Below are positions 6,759 to 14,925 of a stretch of 64,000 nucleotides of DNA, in pieces. Every line of letters begins with the position of its first letter. Position 1 is the stretch's first letter. Source of the DNA: an uncultured Verrucomicrobia subdivision 3 bacterium (GTDB lineage Bacteria > Verrucomicrobiota > Verrucomicrobiia > Limisphaerales > DASXHY01); NCBI GenBank assembly GCA_937890005.1, contig CALBZA010000038.1, positions 80,427 through 144,426 of the forward strand. The letters run 5' to 3'. The notes below the pieces were generated by a model. It did not search any database, was not told the origin of the DNA, and saw only the letters and a list, made by a program, of their open reading frames with translations. The position numbers and the translations under genes were made by a program.

Positions 6759-9700
6759 TCATCGTCTCAGCCGGAAGAACAGTTCACCTGTCCCGATCGG
6801 CCACGTGAGCATGTAACCTTCGGTGTCGAGCGCGGGAATTCCCGGCACTGTATCCCAATCCGGTTCACTCAGAGACGGACTGTATTCCAAAACGAGATTA
6901 GGATCAGCCGGCCACCTCAGAGTCACATTACCGCCAGAGGCCGTGATCTTCAGCTCTGCGCCGCTCGAATAATCCAGCATGAACCGGCTGAACCGCACTG
7001 TCCGCTGGTTTGCCGACCACGGCCCGGCCATCACGCCAACCTGCATAGGCCGGCCGGCCATCTCAATGATCCGATACGCAGTGTTATTCGGGATGCGCCT
7101 CCAGGGATCGGTCTCTGACAACCTCTTGTAGAACGTGAAGTTGGTTCCCTGAGACCGGATGATCAGCATCCAATAATTGTTGTCGTTGGCATCCGGCTGC
7201 GTGTTCTGCGACACCACGCTGTCTATGTTCTGCCGCGCATATGTGCCAATGCCGAACTCATCAAACCGTGTGAGCGACACCCAGTATTCTCCATCTGTAA
7301 ACTCACCTTCCGCGTTCGTGACGGAGTAACCCAATGGATATCCGAGAATGCCGTTGCTCGCAGTATAGGCACGGGCAAGGATCCCCGGTTGATTGTAGGC
7401 CTCTATGTCATAGGACTCGATGTGCACGGCCGCCTGGAAATCTCCCGGCACATACTTGAACAGGAAGAAACCACCTGCTGCATCGTTTTCCCAACCGTCA
7501 CCGGAGGAAGTGATCGTCAGCACTCCACTGCCCGACACATTTGCATCGGCAACCGTCGCCCCGGAATTCGCCAACGGCGCGTAAGGCGAGCCTGGGATGG
7601 GATTCTCAACAGAGTTGGGATTGTAGAGTCCATCCCAGCTGGTACCCGCGATACCGTTGATCAGATAGTCGTGGTCCGTATCAAATTCATCGACAAACGC
7701 CGGTGCACGAACCGTGACATTCACCACGTTTGTGAAGCCACCGAATGAGTTGGTGATGGGCGCCACGCCATTTGCAATTCCGGTCAAAACTCCGTTCAAC
7801 ACCTTGATGATGTTTGTGTCACCGGAGGTAATGATCGCTGAACTGCTGACGTTCACCGGCGTTCCGCTGTAATTCGCAATGACCTGGAGCTGGCCAATGC
7901 CGCCGACCGGAATGCCTCCCTCCAAAGACGCCTCAATTCCCGTCAGGAATCCGTCCGCCAGACTGCCTGCGGCCTCCGTCGGAACGATGTTATTGAAGGT
8001 CGTCGTGCTGCCGGATCCGGCATAGGTGAACACCGCGGCATAATAAACAACGCCCGGGGACAGTCCTGTGACGGTCACCGTGTTGTTTGTGGAAGCCGGC
8101 GTGAGACCTGAATCAAACACAACGAAGTTGCCGCCGCCAAGGCCGGTCTCTGGAGTTCCGAACACGGAATTTGCAGTAACAGCCTGGCCATAGCTCGGTT
8201 GAGTAGAGACTGGCGCTCCGCCGCGCATTACGACGATGCTGGGAATGGGGTTGCCGAGATTATCAGCCGCCACCCAGTTCAAGGTCATTGAGAGGTCCGG
8301 ATTCAAATTCATTTCCAAAGAACCCGCTGCAACAGGGGCCGGGGTTGGACTCACGACACCCGCGGCATCCAGCATGAACGAGCGGATCACGGCACTGCCT
8401 GTGACGCCCGACTGTGTCTGCTGGGCAATACCGACCTGCATGGGCGCGTTATCTGCCGCCGCCGCAAGGACAATGTTGGTGACGAATGTCCATTGAGTTG
8501 CCGCCGCTGTCTTCTCGAAGAAGTAGAAGTTGGTGGAATTCGCGCGCTGCACGAGCAGCATCGTATTGGCCGCAGCGGGACCTGCTGCGACGAAAGTTGT
8601 GTTCGCCCCTCCCTGGGTCCTGCGCACGGAGGTGGTGCCATTCTGAACTTTCCAGTAATTGACATGATTCTCGCTACCGGCCGGGGCCGCACCACCGGTC
8701 GTCGGGTTGTAAAGACGCGCCATGATGCCGACTGCACTGGATGCGAGCGTGTTCATGGTGTTGACCTCGATCACGGCCTGGAAATCGCCCGAGATTCCAT
8801 TGCGGCTTCCCGGAACAATCTTGAAGAGGAACGGACCGTCATTCGCGGTTCCCTGCCACGTCGATTGCGCGGACGACATGGTCAATCCGTTGGTGCTCGA
8901 AATCTGCGTATCGAGAACCAGTGCCCCTCCGTTTCCGTCGGCCGACGCCACCGCGCCCGGAACATCACCAAAGTTCAAGTACAACCCGTCATAAGGAGTT
9001 CCCAACAATCCACTGGAGATAAGATCGTTCGTGGCGGAAAAGTCGTCCACAAAAGCGGGAGCGTGCACGGTGATATTGGTTGTCAGAACAAAGCTCCCGA
9101 AGGTTGCGGTAATGTTCGCGCTGCCGGCACTCATTCCGCTGACGACTCCCCCAGAGACCTCTGCGACCGAAGAATCGTCGCTTGCCCATGCAGCAGCCGC
9201 CGTCTGATCGCTTGTTTCACCCGTGCTGAATCCAGCAATCAGTTGAATCGCCGTCGCTCCTCCAACGGGGATGCTATTCTTGGGAACGTTGAGATTCGCC
9301 GCAGTAATTACACCCGGTCCGGCAAAACCGTTCGTCGCGGGGCTTTCCGTGTTGTAAACAGTGGCGGCGCCGGTTCCTGAGTATTCATAAACAGCGATGG
9401 TGTAGGTGCGATTGTTCGCGCCGAGGTTCGAAACTGTGACGCTGTTACCCGAGCCGTTATAGACCACATAGGTTTGGGAGCCGCCGAGCAACGTATCGGC
9501 GGTTCCGAATGCCGCATTGGCGTTGTACGTCAGCCCGTTTACCGGGCTGTGTTGAATCGTTCCGCCCTGACGAATCAACACAAGGCTGTTGTTCGCCGGA
9601 TTCCCCTTCTGCCAGCTGAACGTGATCGAACCGGAGATATTGGTTGCCGTCGCGATCAGATTCGATGGAGCGTCGGGCAATGCAGGTAAGGTTACGTTGG

Positions 9701-10517
9701 GTCCGGACAGTTCAAAGTTGTCAAACAACGCCTCGCGGGCAGCGGCATTGAAGGAAGCCTGCGCAATTCCGACCTGAAGCCTGACTCCGTCCCAATCGTC
9801 CCGCGTCAACGTGCCGGCCGGCAATCCGATCGTCACAGGCGCCCAGTCATCGAAGACGTTTGTTTTCACATAGAAGCTGAAAACGTTTCCAACACGGGTG
9901 ATCCGGAAGAAACGTGAGGAGGCGATTTCGTCATTGCTCCCGGGAAAGCTCAACTCGATATTCTGGCCATTGGTCGAGATACGAATCTGGCCGTCGTAAC
10001 CGAACTCGTTGAAGCGCCAGAGACGAAGTGAATTCTCCGCCGCGTTTGTCACGGTCGTGGCATACGGCGCACCTGAATTGTTCGTGTGGTAGGCGCGCAC
10101 CATCAGGCCGGCAAAATGAAATGCCTGATTATCGAACGTTGTTCCACCGGCAAGCGTATAGGGAAGATTCTCCACCGATACATCAAAGTCTCCATCCACA
10201 ACCTTATACAGGAAAAACCCGTCGTTCTCCGGACCCGACCAGGAGGTGCCTTGAGACCGAATTCCCAGGAAGCCGCCACCGAAAACCGTTGTGTTCGCAT
10301 CCGTCGTCAGCCCATTGCCGTCACCACCCGGATTCGCACCTGGAATGTCCCCGAGCCTGAGATAAACGCCATCCCAGTTCGGGTCGCCGACAATTCCATT
10401 CGCCACATAGTCGAACGGCGCATCGAAGGTGTTGATCAATGTTGCCGCGTGGCCCGTCATGACGACGGCTGAGGCGGCCAGCAATGATGCTGCGGTTTTG
10501 CTAACAAGGTTTCTCAT
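6759..10517 (-). CDS. Large exported modular protein with laminin-G-like, FN3-like and Big_2-like repeats
   Basis: 1252 residues with a signal peptide (MRNLVSKTAASLLAASAVVMTGHAA). A module of about 450-460 residues starts near 27, 488 and 940, each time with (F)VD/NxFD...G-DGLYL or WDGVYL...GD, i.e. a laminin-G/DUF1349-like beta-sandwich. In the first two copies this is followed by an FN3-like block (VVYNGSG...YTIAVYEYSG; VVFDSGL...YYAAVFTYAG) and a Big_2-like block (SVAEVSGGVVSGMSAG; IIKVLNGVLTGIANG). The C-terminus (LRWPADPNLVLEYSPSLSEPDWDTV, ending FFRLRR) resembles a tail common on exported verrucomicrobial proteins. Surface adhesion or polysaccharide binding is plausible but unproven. 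Confidence 0.85.
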   Translation of the reverse strand: MRNLVSKTAASLLAASAVVMTGHAATLINTFDAPFDYVANGIVGDPNWDGVYLRLGDIPGANPGGDGNGLTTDANTTVFGGGFLGIRSQGTSWSGPENDGFFLYKVVDGDFDVSVENLPYTLAGGTTFDNQAFHFAGLMVRAYHTNNSGAPYATTVTNAAENSLRLWRFNEFGYDGQIRISTNGQNIELSFPGSNDEIASSRFFRITRVGNVFSFYVKTNVFDDWAPVTIGLPAGTLTRDDWDGVRLQVGIAQASFNAAAREALFDNFELSGPNVTLPALPDAPSNLIATATNISGSITFSWQKGNPANNSLVLIRQGGTIQHSPVNGLTYNANAAFGTADTLLGGSQTYVVYNGSGNSVTVSNLGANNRTYTIAVYEYSGTGAATVYNTESPATNGFAGPGVITAANLNVPKNSIPVGGATAIQLIAGFSTGETSDQTAAAAWASDDSSVAEVSGGVVSGMSAGSANITATFGSFVLTTNITVHAPAFVDDFSATNDLISSGLLGTPYDGLYLNFGDVPGAVASADGNGGALVLDTQISSTNGLTMSSAQSTWQGTANDGPFLFKIVPGSRNGISGDFQAVIEVNTMNTLASSAVGIMARLYNPTTGGAAPAGSENHVNYWKVQNGTTSVRRTQGGANTTFVAAGPAAANTMLLVQRANSTNFYFFEKTAAATQWTFVTNIVLAAAADNAPMQVGIAQQTQSGVTGSAVIRSFMLDAAGVVSPTPAPVAAGSLEMNLNPDLSMTLNWVAADNLGNPIPSIVVMRGGAPVSTQPSYGQAVTANSVFGTPETGLGGGNFVVFDSGLTPASTNNTVTVTGLSPGVVYYAAVFTYAGSGSTTTFNNIVPTEAAGSLADGFLTGIEASLEGGIPVGGIGQLQVIANYSGTPVNVSSSAIITSGDTNIIKVLNGVLTGIANGVAPITNSFGGFTNVVNVTVRAPAFVDEFDTDHDYLINGIAGTSWDGLYNPNSVENPIPGSPYAPLANSGATVADANVSGSGVLTITSSGDGWENDAAGGFFLFKYVPGDFQAAVHIESYDIEAYNQPGILARAYTASNGILGYPLGYSVTNAEGEFTDGEYWVSLTRFDEFGIGTYARQNIDSVVSQNTQPDANDNNYWMLIIRSQGTNFTFYKRLSETDPWRRIPNNTAYRIIEMAGRPMQVGVMAGPWSANQRTVRFSRFMLDYSSGAELKITASGGNVTLRWPADPNLVLEYSPSLSEPDWDTVPGIPALDTEGYMLTWPIGTGELFFRLRR

Positions 10518-10856
10518 ACGGTTTGGTTATTGGGTTGAGTCTCCGAACCTGCGAAATCTGCTGCCACCTGCGGCTGCTCGAAATGTGTGTGGGGACGCTC
10601 CCTTGGAATCCCTGAAGGGCAACAGACATCAGCCAGTCTGCTTTTTATTGTGGGCACGATGGGACGTTATTGAACAAATGCCAGTCCGCACATAACCCAA
10701 ATCCACAAACCCATATTGCAAATCCACTGGCAGCGCACCGGTTCGAAAGAAGTTCCCGGAAGCCAAATTGGGACCGTGAAAAAGAGATTGGAGATGCGAT
10801 CAACCACGCCACGGGATCTCGATGCTCGAGTCCCTTTTGAGCTCAGCAGTCCGCGG
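10518..10856. other. 339-base intergenic region without a recognised gene
   Basis: Lies between two minus-strand genes, so it holds the leader of the large exported protein gene and the end of the DUF4202 gene. I see no tRNA, terminator with T tract or known riboswitch. A short inverted pair, CCCTTcagggattccAAGGG (minus strand), lies about 90 bases before the ATG of the large gene. Confidence 0.5.
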
Positions 10857-11489
10857 TCAGGCCCGATTTTCCCCGCCTTGATCTCCGGTCAGCGCCTGCT
10901 CGATCAACGCCTTTTCCTGTGGCGAATACGCAAGCTTCAACGCTTCGGCGCGTCCGGCCGATGACATCTTTTCCCAGGACTTGCGCAGGGCATTGATGAC
11001 CTTTTCCTCGCTGTTCTTCGTGGCGAATTCACCCAGCTGCCGTTCGAGAAAAACGAGGCACAAGGCGTCTTCAAGAACCTGCGTTTCGGAATCGGTCGAA
11101 AGATTCTTCTTCAGGTTCAAATCCTGAACCCGCAAAACGATTTCCTCCGGATATCCGCACTCGCGCAAAATCGCCGCCGATCTCTCTGCATGAAACTGTT
11201 TCAGTTTCTGGCGCCATTGCAGGTAGCCGGGCCTGGTCATCGGATAGGAACTCCGTGGAATCATCCAGCGACAAAGATGCTGGCAACGCGCGGCCAGTCG
11301 CAGCGGTTCGGATGCGTCGGGGCAAAGCCTCGTCACCCAGGCCGTGAGCCATTTCGCATGGACCAGTTCGCGCGGACGCGCGACGCCATCCACGATTTCG
11401 TGATTCGGATCACGTGAGTTCTCCTCATCGAAACGGCGGATCGCATTTTGGAAACGTTCTGCGTCAATGTTCTGAAAGTTTTCGTTCAA
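10857..11489 (-). CDS. DUF4202 family protein
   Basis: A 210-residue soluble protein matching DUF4202: FDEENSRDPN, ELVHAKWLTAWVTRL, LAARCQHLCRWMIPRSSYPMTRPGYLQWR, and EDALCLVFLERQL followed by RKSWEKMSSAGRAEALKL. The His and Asp residues are arranged like those of HD-type helical proteins, but no function has been shown. The start in the longest frame is TTG and no ATG or clear Shine-Dalgarno is visible, so the exact N-terminus is uncertain. It is divergent from the ClpX-like gene, with only 61 bases between them. Confidence 0.85.
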   Translation of the reverse strand: MNENFQNIDAERFQNAIRRFDEENSRDPNHEIVDGVARPRELVHAKWLTAWVTRLCPDASEPLRLAARCQHLCRWMIPRSSYPMTRPGYLQWRQKLKQFHAERSAAILRECGYPEEIVLRVQDLNLKKNLSTDSETQVLEDALCLVFLERQLGEFATKNSEEKVINALRKSWEKMSSAGRAEALKLAYSPQEKALIEQALTGDQGGENRA

Positions 11490-11550
11490 GCGCGGGTCTT
11501 ATTGCAAAAGCGGGATTGTGTGGCAAGAGTGATCCAGACATAAACACCAC

Positions 11551-13128
11551 ATGAACATTCGCAACGCATCCGGTCCGATGACACCTGAGGAATTTCAGCG
11601 CCAGCTTTCCGATTTCGTCCGCCAGAAATTCCAGAACCGGAGCGCCGAACCCGAGCCGCAATTCCAGCCGCCGCCCGAGCAACCCGGCGCGAAACCCGAC
11701 ATTTTCCAGTTCAAATACAAACCGCGTGAGGTGAAGGCGTTTCTCGACCGGTTTGTCATCAAGCAGGACGAAGCCAAAAAAGTCCTGAGCGTCGCGCTGT
11801 GCGATCACTATCATCACGTCCGAATGGCGCTGGAAGGCAAAGCCACGCCGCATTACGCCAAGCAGAATGTCATTCTCGTCGGCCCAACGGGTGTCGGAAA
11901 AACCTATCTCATTCGCAGTGCGGCGGAATTGATCGGCGTTCCGTTCGTGAAGGCCGACGCAACGAAGTTTTCCGAAACGGGCTATGTCGGCGGCGACGTC
12001 GAAGACATGGTTCGCGATCTGGTTCGGCTCGCCGACGGCGATGTTTCCCGGGCGCAATACGGAATCATCTACATCGACGAAATCGACAAGATCGCAGCAT
12101 CGAACAACGGCAGCGGGCGTGATGTGAGTGGCCGCGGCGTGCAGACGAATCTGTTGAAGCTGATGGAGGAAACCGAGGTTCCGGCACGCTCGCCGAATGA
12201 CATCGCGGGACAGATTCAGGCGATGATGGATCTCGGCCAGCGCGGAAAGAAGTCCCCCAGCACGATCAACACGAAACACATTCTCTTCATCGTCAGCGGC
12301 GCATTCGATGGCCTGGAAAAGATCGTGCGCAAACGGCTGCGGGATGCGTCGATCGGTTTCGCGGCCAAGGAACAGCGACCGGAAACTTCCGAAGAAGTCA
12401 TGAACTCGGCGCAAACGCGCGATTTCATCGAATTCGGCTTCGAACCGGAGTTCATCGGACGCCTCCCGGTCCGTGTCGTGTGTCATCCGCTCAACACCGA
12501 CGACCTGTATCGCATTCTGAAGAATTCAGAAGGCAGCATCATCCGGCAATACGAACAGGATTTCGGCGCGTATGGAATTGAAGTTCTCTTCTCGGACGAA
12601 GGCATGCGGAAAATTGCCGAACGCGCCAGTGAAGAACAAACCGGGGCGCGCGGACTCATGACGGTTTGTGAACGCATCTTCCGTGAGATCAAGTTCGAGC
12701 TTCCGTCAACGCCGGTGAAGCGGTTCGTCGTCACGCCCGAACTGGTGGAGGACCCGGCTGGCGAGCTGAAGAAAATTCTGGCCGATCCGAAGCAGGAGGA
12801 ACGCCTCGTGGCGCGGCAGGTCGTGGAGGAGTTCGCCAAGCGTTTCCACGAAGCTCACGGCATCGCGATCCGTTTCACCGATTCAGCCGCTGATCTTCTC
12901 GTCTCTCACGCACTCGAACAGAACAAATCCGTGCGCGATCTCTGCGCGGAACGATTCAAGGATTTTCACTTCGGCCTGAAGCTCATCGTTCAGAATTCCG
13001 GTCCGAAGGAATTCGTCCTCGACCGCGACGCCGTGGAAAATCCGGACAAGATGCTGAGCGAATGGGTTGTGGCGAGCTATCGCGCGTCACATCCGGAAGC
13101 GGCCGCAGATACGGAGAAGAAAGATTGA
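11551..13128 (+). CDS. ClpX-like AAA+ ATPase without zinc domain, with duplicated C-terminal small domain
   Basis: 525 residues. Walker A GPTGVGKT at 111-118, pore loop GYVG at 144-147, Walker B IIYIDE at 172-177, RDVSGRGVQTNLLKLMEET after it, and FIGRLPV at 301-307 are those of ClpX. The IGF tripeptide used by ClpX to dock onto ClpP is present at 268-270. The ClpX N-terminal C4 zinc domain is absent, replaced by a Pro/Gln-rich linker. After the normal small lid domain (IEVLFSDE 343 to FVVTPELVEDP 392-402) comes a second similar block (IAIRFTD 438 to FVLDRDAVENP 488-498), so the extra C-terminus looks like a duplicated lid. Probably an unfoldase of unknown substrate; no clpP is adjacent. Confidence 0.88.
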   Translation: MNIRNASGPMTPEEFQRQLSDFVRQKFQNRSAEPEPQFQPPPEQPGAKPDIFQFKYKPREVKAFLDRFVIKQDEAKKVLSVALCDHYHHVRMALEGKATPHYAKQNVILVGPTGVGKTYLIRSAAELIGVPFVKADATKFSETGYVGGDVEDMVRDLVRLADGDVSRAQYGIIYIDEIDKIAASNNGSGRDVSGRGVQTNLLKLMEETEVPARSPNDIAGQIQAMMDLGQRGKKSPSTINTKHILFIVSGAFDGLEKIVRKRLRDASIGFAAKEQRPETSEEVMNSAQTRDFIEFGFEPEFIGRLPVRVVCHPLNTDDLYRILKNSEGSIIRQYEQDFGAYGIEVLFSDEGMRKIAERASEEQTGARGLMTVCERIFREIKFELPSTPVKRFVVTPELVEDPAGELKKILADPKQEERLVARQVVEEFAKRFHEAHGIAIRFTDSAADLLVSHALEQNKSVRDLCAERFKDFHFGLKLIVQNSGPKEFVLDRDAVENPDKMLSEWVVASYRASHPEAAADTEKKD

Positions 13129-13130
13129 GT

Positions 13131-13151
13131 CTGCACAGATGAACACGGATT
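13131..13151. repeat. Short dispersed-repeat-like sequence
   Basis: CTGCACAGATGAACACGGAT, just after the ClpX-like stop, consists of two related units (CACAGATGAA, CACGGAT) and resembles short intergenic repeats I associate with related genomes. Only one copy is in this window. Confidence 0.35.
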
Positions 13152-13215
13152 GTGGTTCGACTCCGAAAGCGCATTCGAACATCTCCTCGCTCGGTCTGAA
13201 CTGAGGATCGAAAAC

Positions 13216-13983
13216 TCAATCACGTTCCCGTGACCGGAAAACACGTCCATCTTTCTCCAATTCGGCGGCGAAATCGCAACTGTCGGTCCGCATGCAGAAC
13301 GCAACGTCGTCGCGCAGGTCGGGATTCGACAAAAGCTTCTGGCCGTTTCGCGCTTCCGATGCCGCTTTGAGGATGTCGGATTTTCCAAGCTGATACAGCT
13401 TGTACGCCATCAATGCGGCATCGGAAACCCTTGCGCCGGAAGTTTCAGTCCAAAGCTGATCGCACAAGCCCCCTGCTCCAAGCACATCTTCAAGCGCCGT
13501 CTGTTCGAACGTGCCGCTGCAGATCACGATCAGCGATTCCGGATTTTGCCTGCGGACCGCGGCGGCGGTTGCGGAGAGGTTCAAAAACGAGCCTACAAAA
13601 ATTCGTTTTGCATGAGCGCAGGATCGCAGCGCGCGCGTACCGTTGGTGGTCGTGGAGACGATCGTTTTGCAGGAAATACGTTCCCGTGTGAACTCACGCG
13701 GTGAATTGCCGAGATCGAATTCCACACCACCCGTCAGCGCCGCACCGATGCGTAATCCATCACGTTCCCCCGCAAGAAGCACCTCCGGCTGGCTTCTGCG
13801 AATTTCCAGAGCCTCCGAGATCTCCGCGACCGGAATCACTGCCGCGGCACCGTTCGCCAGCGCGGTGATCATGGAGCTCGTCGCGCGGAACACATCAAAA
13901 ACCACACAGACCGTCGTCGAAAGATCGCGGTCCTTGAGCGTGTTGAAATCAGCCGGCGTAAACAGAACTTCGAGTGTCTTCAT
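13216..13983 (-). CDS. comB: 2-phosphosulfolactate phosphatase (ComB family)
   Basis: Hydrolyses 2-phosphosulfolactate, known from coenzyme M synthesis in archaea; bacterial homologues are common and their role is unclear. About 255 residues. Conserved segments: VCVVFDVFRATSSM, LLAGERDGLRIG, FDLGNSPREFT, STTTNGTRAL, VGSFLNLSATA and ICSGTFEQTALEDVLGAGGLCDQL. The longest frame has an in-frame TTG at 13992, but the ATG at 13983 with GGA seven bases before it is preferred. The upstream glycosylase gene ends a few bases before, suggesting co-transcription. Confidence 0.93.
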   Translation of the reverse strand: MKTLEVLFTPADFNTLKDRDLSTTVCVVFDVFRATSSMITALANGAAAVIPVAEISEALEIRRSQPEVLLAGERDGLRIGAALTGGVEFDLGNSPREFTRERISCKTIVSTTTNGTRALRSCAHAKRIFVGSFLNLSATAAAVRRQNPESLIVICSGTFEQTALEDVLGAGGLCDQLWTETSGARVSDAALMAYKLYQLGKSDILKAASEARNGQKLLSNPDLRDDVAFCMRTDSCDFAAELEKDGRVFRSRERD

Positions 13984-13995
13984 GCTATCCAACGG

Positions 13996-14925
13996 TCATC
14001 CGAGGCCGTGCCTCAGTTTTGTCCGCACGTAATGAAACAAATACTGCTGCGCGTAGCCAGCGTGCGGACCGAAATGCGTTTCGGAAAATCGCAACAGCCG
14101 TTTCGTTTTCGGTCTGCGTTTTGGAAAGTAAAGCTGCCTCAATGCTCGCAACACCCAGACGTCCACCGGAAAAGCCGTTGGAAATCCGTAGGCAAACAAC
14201 AACACGCAATCCGCAATCTTGCGTCCCACGCCAGGCAATCGCATCAGTTGCGCCCGCGCGGAGGAAACGTCGATCGCTCGCAATGCTTCCAAATCGACCT
14301 CGCCGCTGACAATCATGCGCGCGCTCCCCAGCAGATAAGGCGCTCGAAATCCCATTTTGCATGCGCGCAGGTCAGCTTCACTCAGCGACGCGATTCGTTC
14401 CGCTGACGGAAAAGTGAAATCGTCCTCCGATCCAAAACCGGGAATCCGATCGCCAAACCGTTCGCAAAGCAATCGAACGATCTGCTGGATCTGAACGATT
14501 TGTTTCGTGGACGAAAGAATGAAGGACGCGAGGCACTCCCAAGGATCCTGCCGCAGCAATCGCAATCCACGACACGCACTCACCGCAGCGCGCATGGGAT
14601 CATCGTCGGGAAACGTTCCGATAATCTCCGCGAGATCGACGTTGAGTTGAAGAAAGTCGCGCAACCAGCCCCAACCGGTTACCGGCACGGCGGTTTGAGC
14701 GTGAATACCGGCGGCATCCGACGTCAAACGAACCGCGCGTCCCATCACAATTCCCTGCCAGAATCCGTTTACCTGCCGCCATCGGAACGCCTGCCCGGAA
14801 CTCAGCGTTTCTGCCAGGTCGTAGTCGATCGCTGCAAAAGTCGCGCGCGATTGGGGCGCGTCACTGGAGATTGCGGCATTCAAAGACCTGGTAAGTGTGG
14901 AAGATGCGACCGCGGTAATACGCAT
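13996..14925 (-). CDS. ogg: 8-oxoguanine DNA glycosylase (OGG1 type)
   Basis: Removes 8-oxoguanine from DNA with AP-lyase activity. The N-terminal beta domain (about 30-115) contains LSSGQAFRWRQ; the helix-hairpin-helix domain has LPGVGRKIADC with catalytic Lys at 236 and PVDVWVLR with catalytic Asp at 255. SFILSSTKQIVQIQQIV replaces the SSNNNIxRI helix of eukaryotic OGG1. The ATG at 14925 overlaps the upstream gene by 65 bases. The first 28 residues are not conserved, so a TTG at 14883 preceded by AGG is a plausible real start. Probably translationally coupled to the PAP2-glycosyltransferase gene. Confidence 0.92.
   Translation of the reverse strand: MRITAVASSTLTRSLNAAISSDAPQSRATFAAIDYDLAETLSSGQAFRWRQVNGFWQGIVMGRAVRLTSDAAGIHAQTAVPVTGWGWLRDFLQLNVDLAEIIGTFPDDDPMRAAVSACRGLRLLRQDPWECLASFILSSTKQIVQIQQIVRLLCERFGDRIPGFGSEDDFTFPSAERIASLSEADLRACKMGFRAPYLLGSARMIVSGEVDLEALRAIDVSSARAQLMRLPGVGRKIADCVLLFAYGFPTAFPVDVWVLRALRQLYFPKRRPKTKRLLRFSETHFGPHAGYAQQYLFHYVRTKLRHGLG

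Noticed and set aside
10518..10856. Possible riboswitch or tRNA in the gap before the large exported protein gene (includes GGTTCGAAA)
   Set aside because: The GGTTCGAAA is not flanked by a T-stem or acceptor stem, and no known riboswitch core could be recognised.
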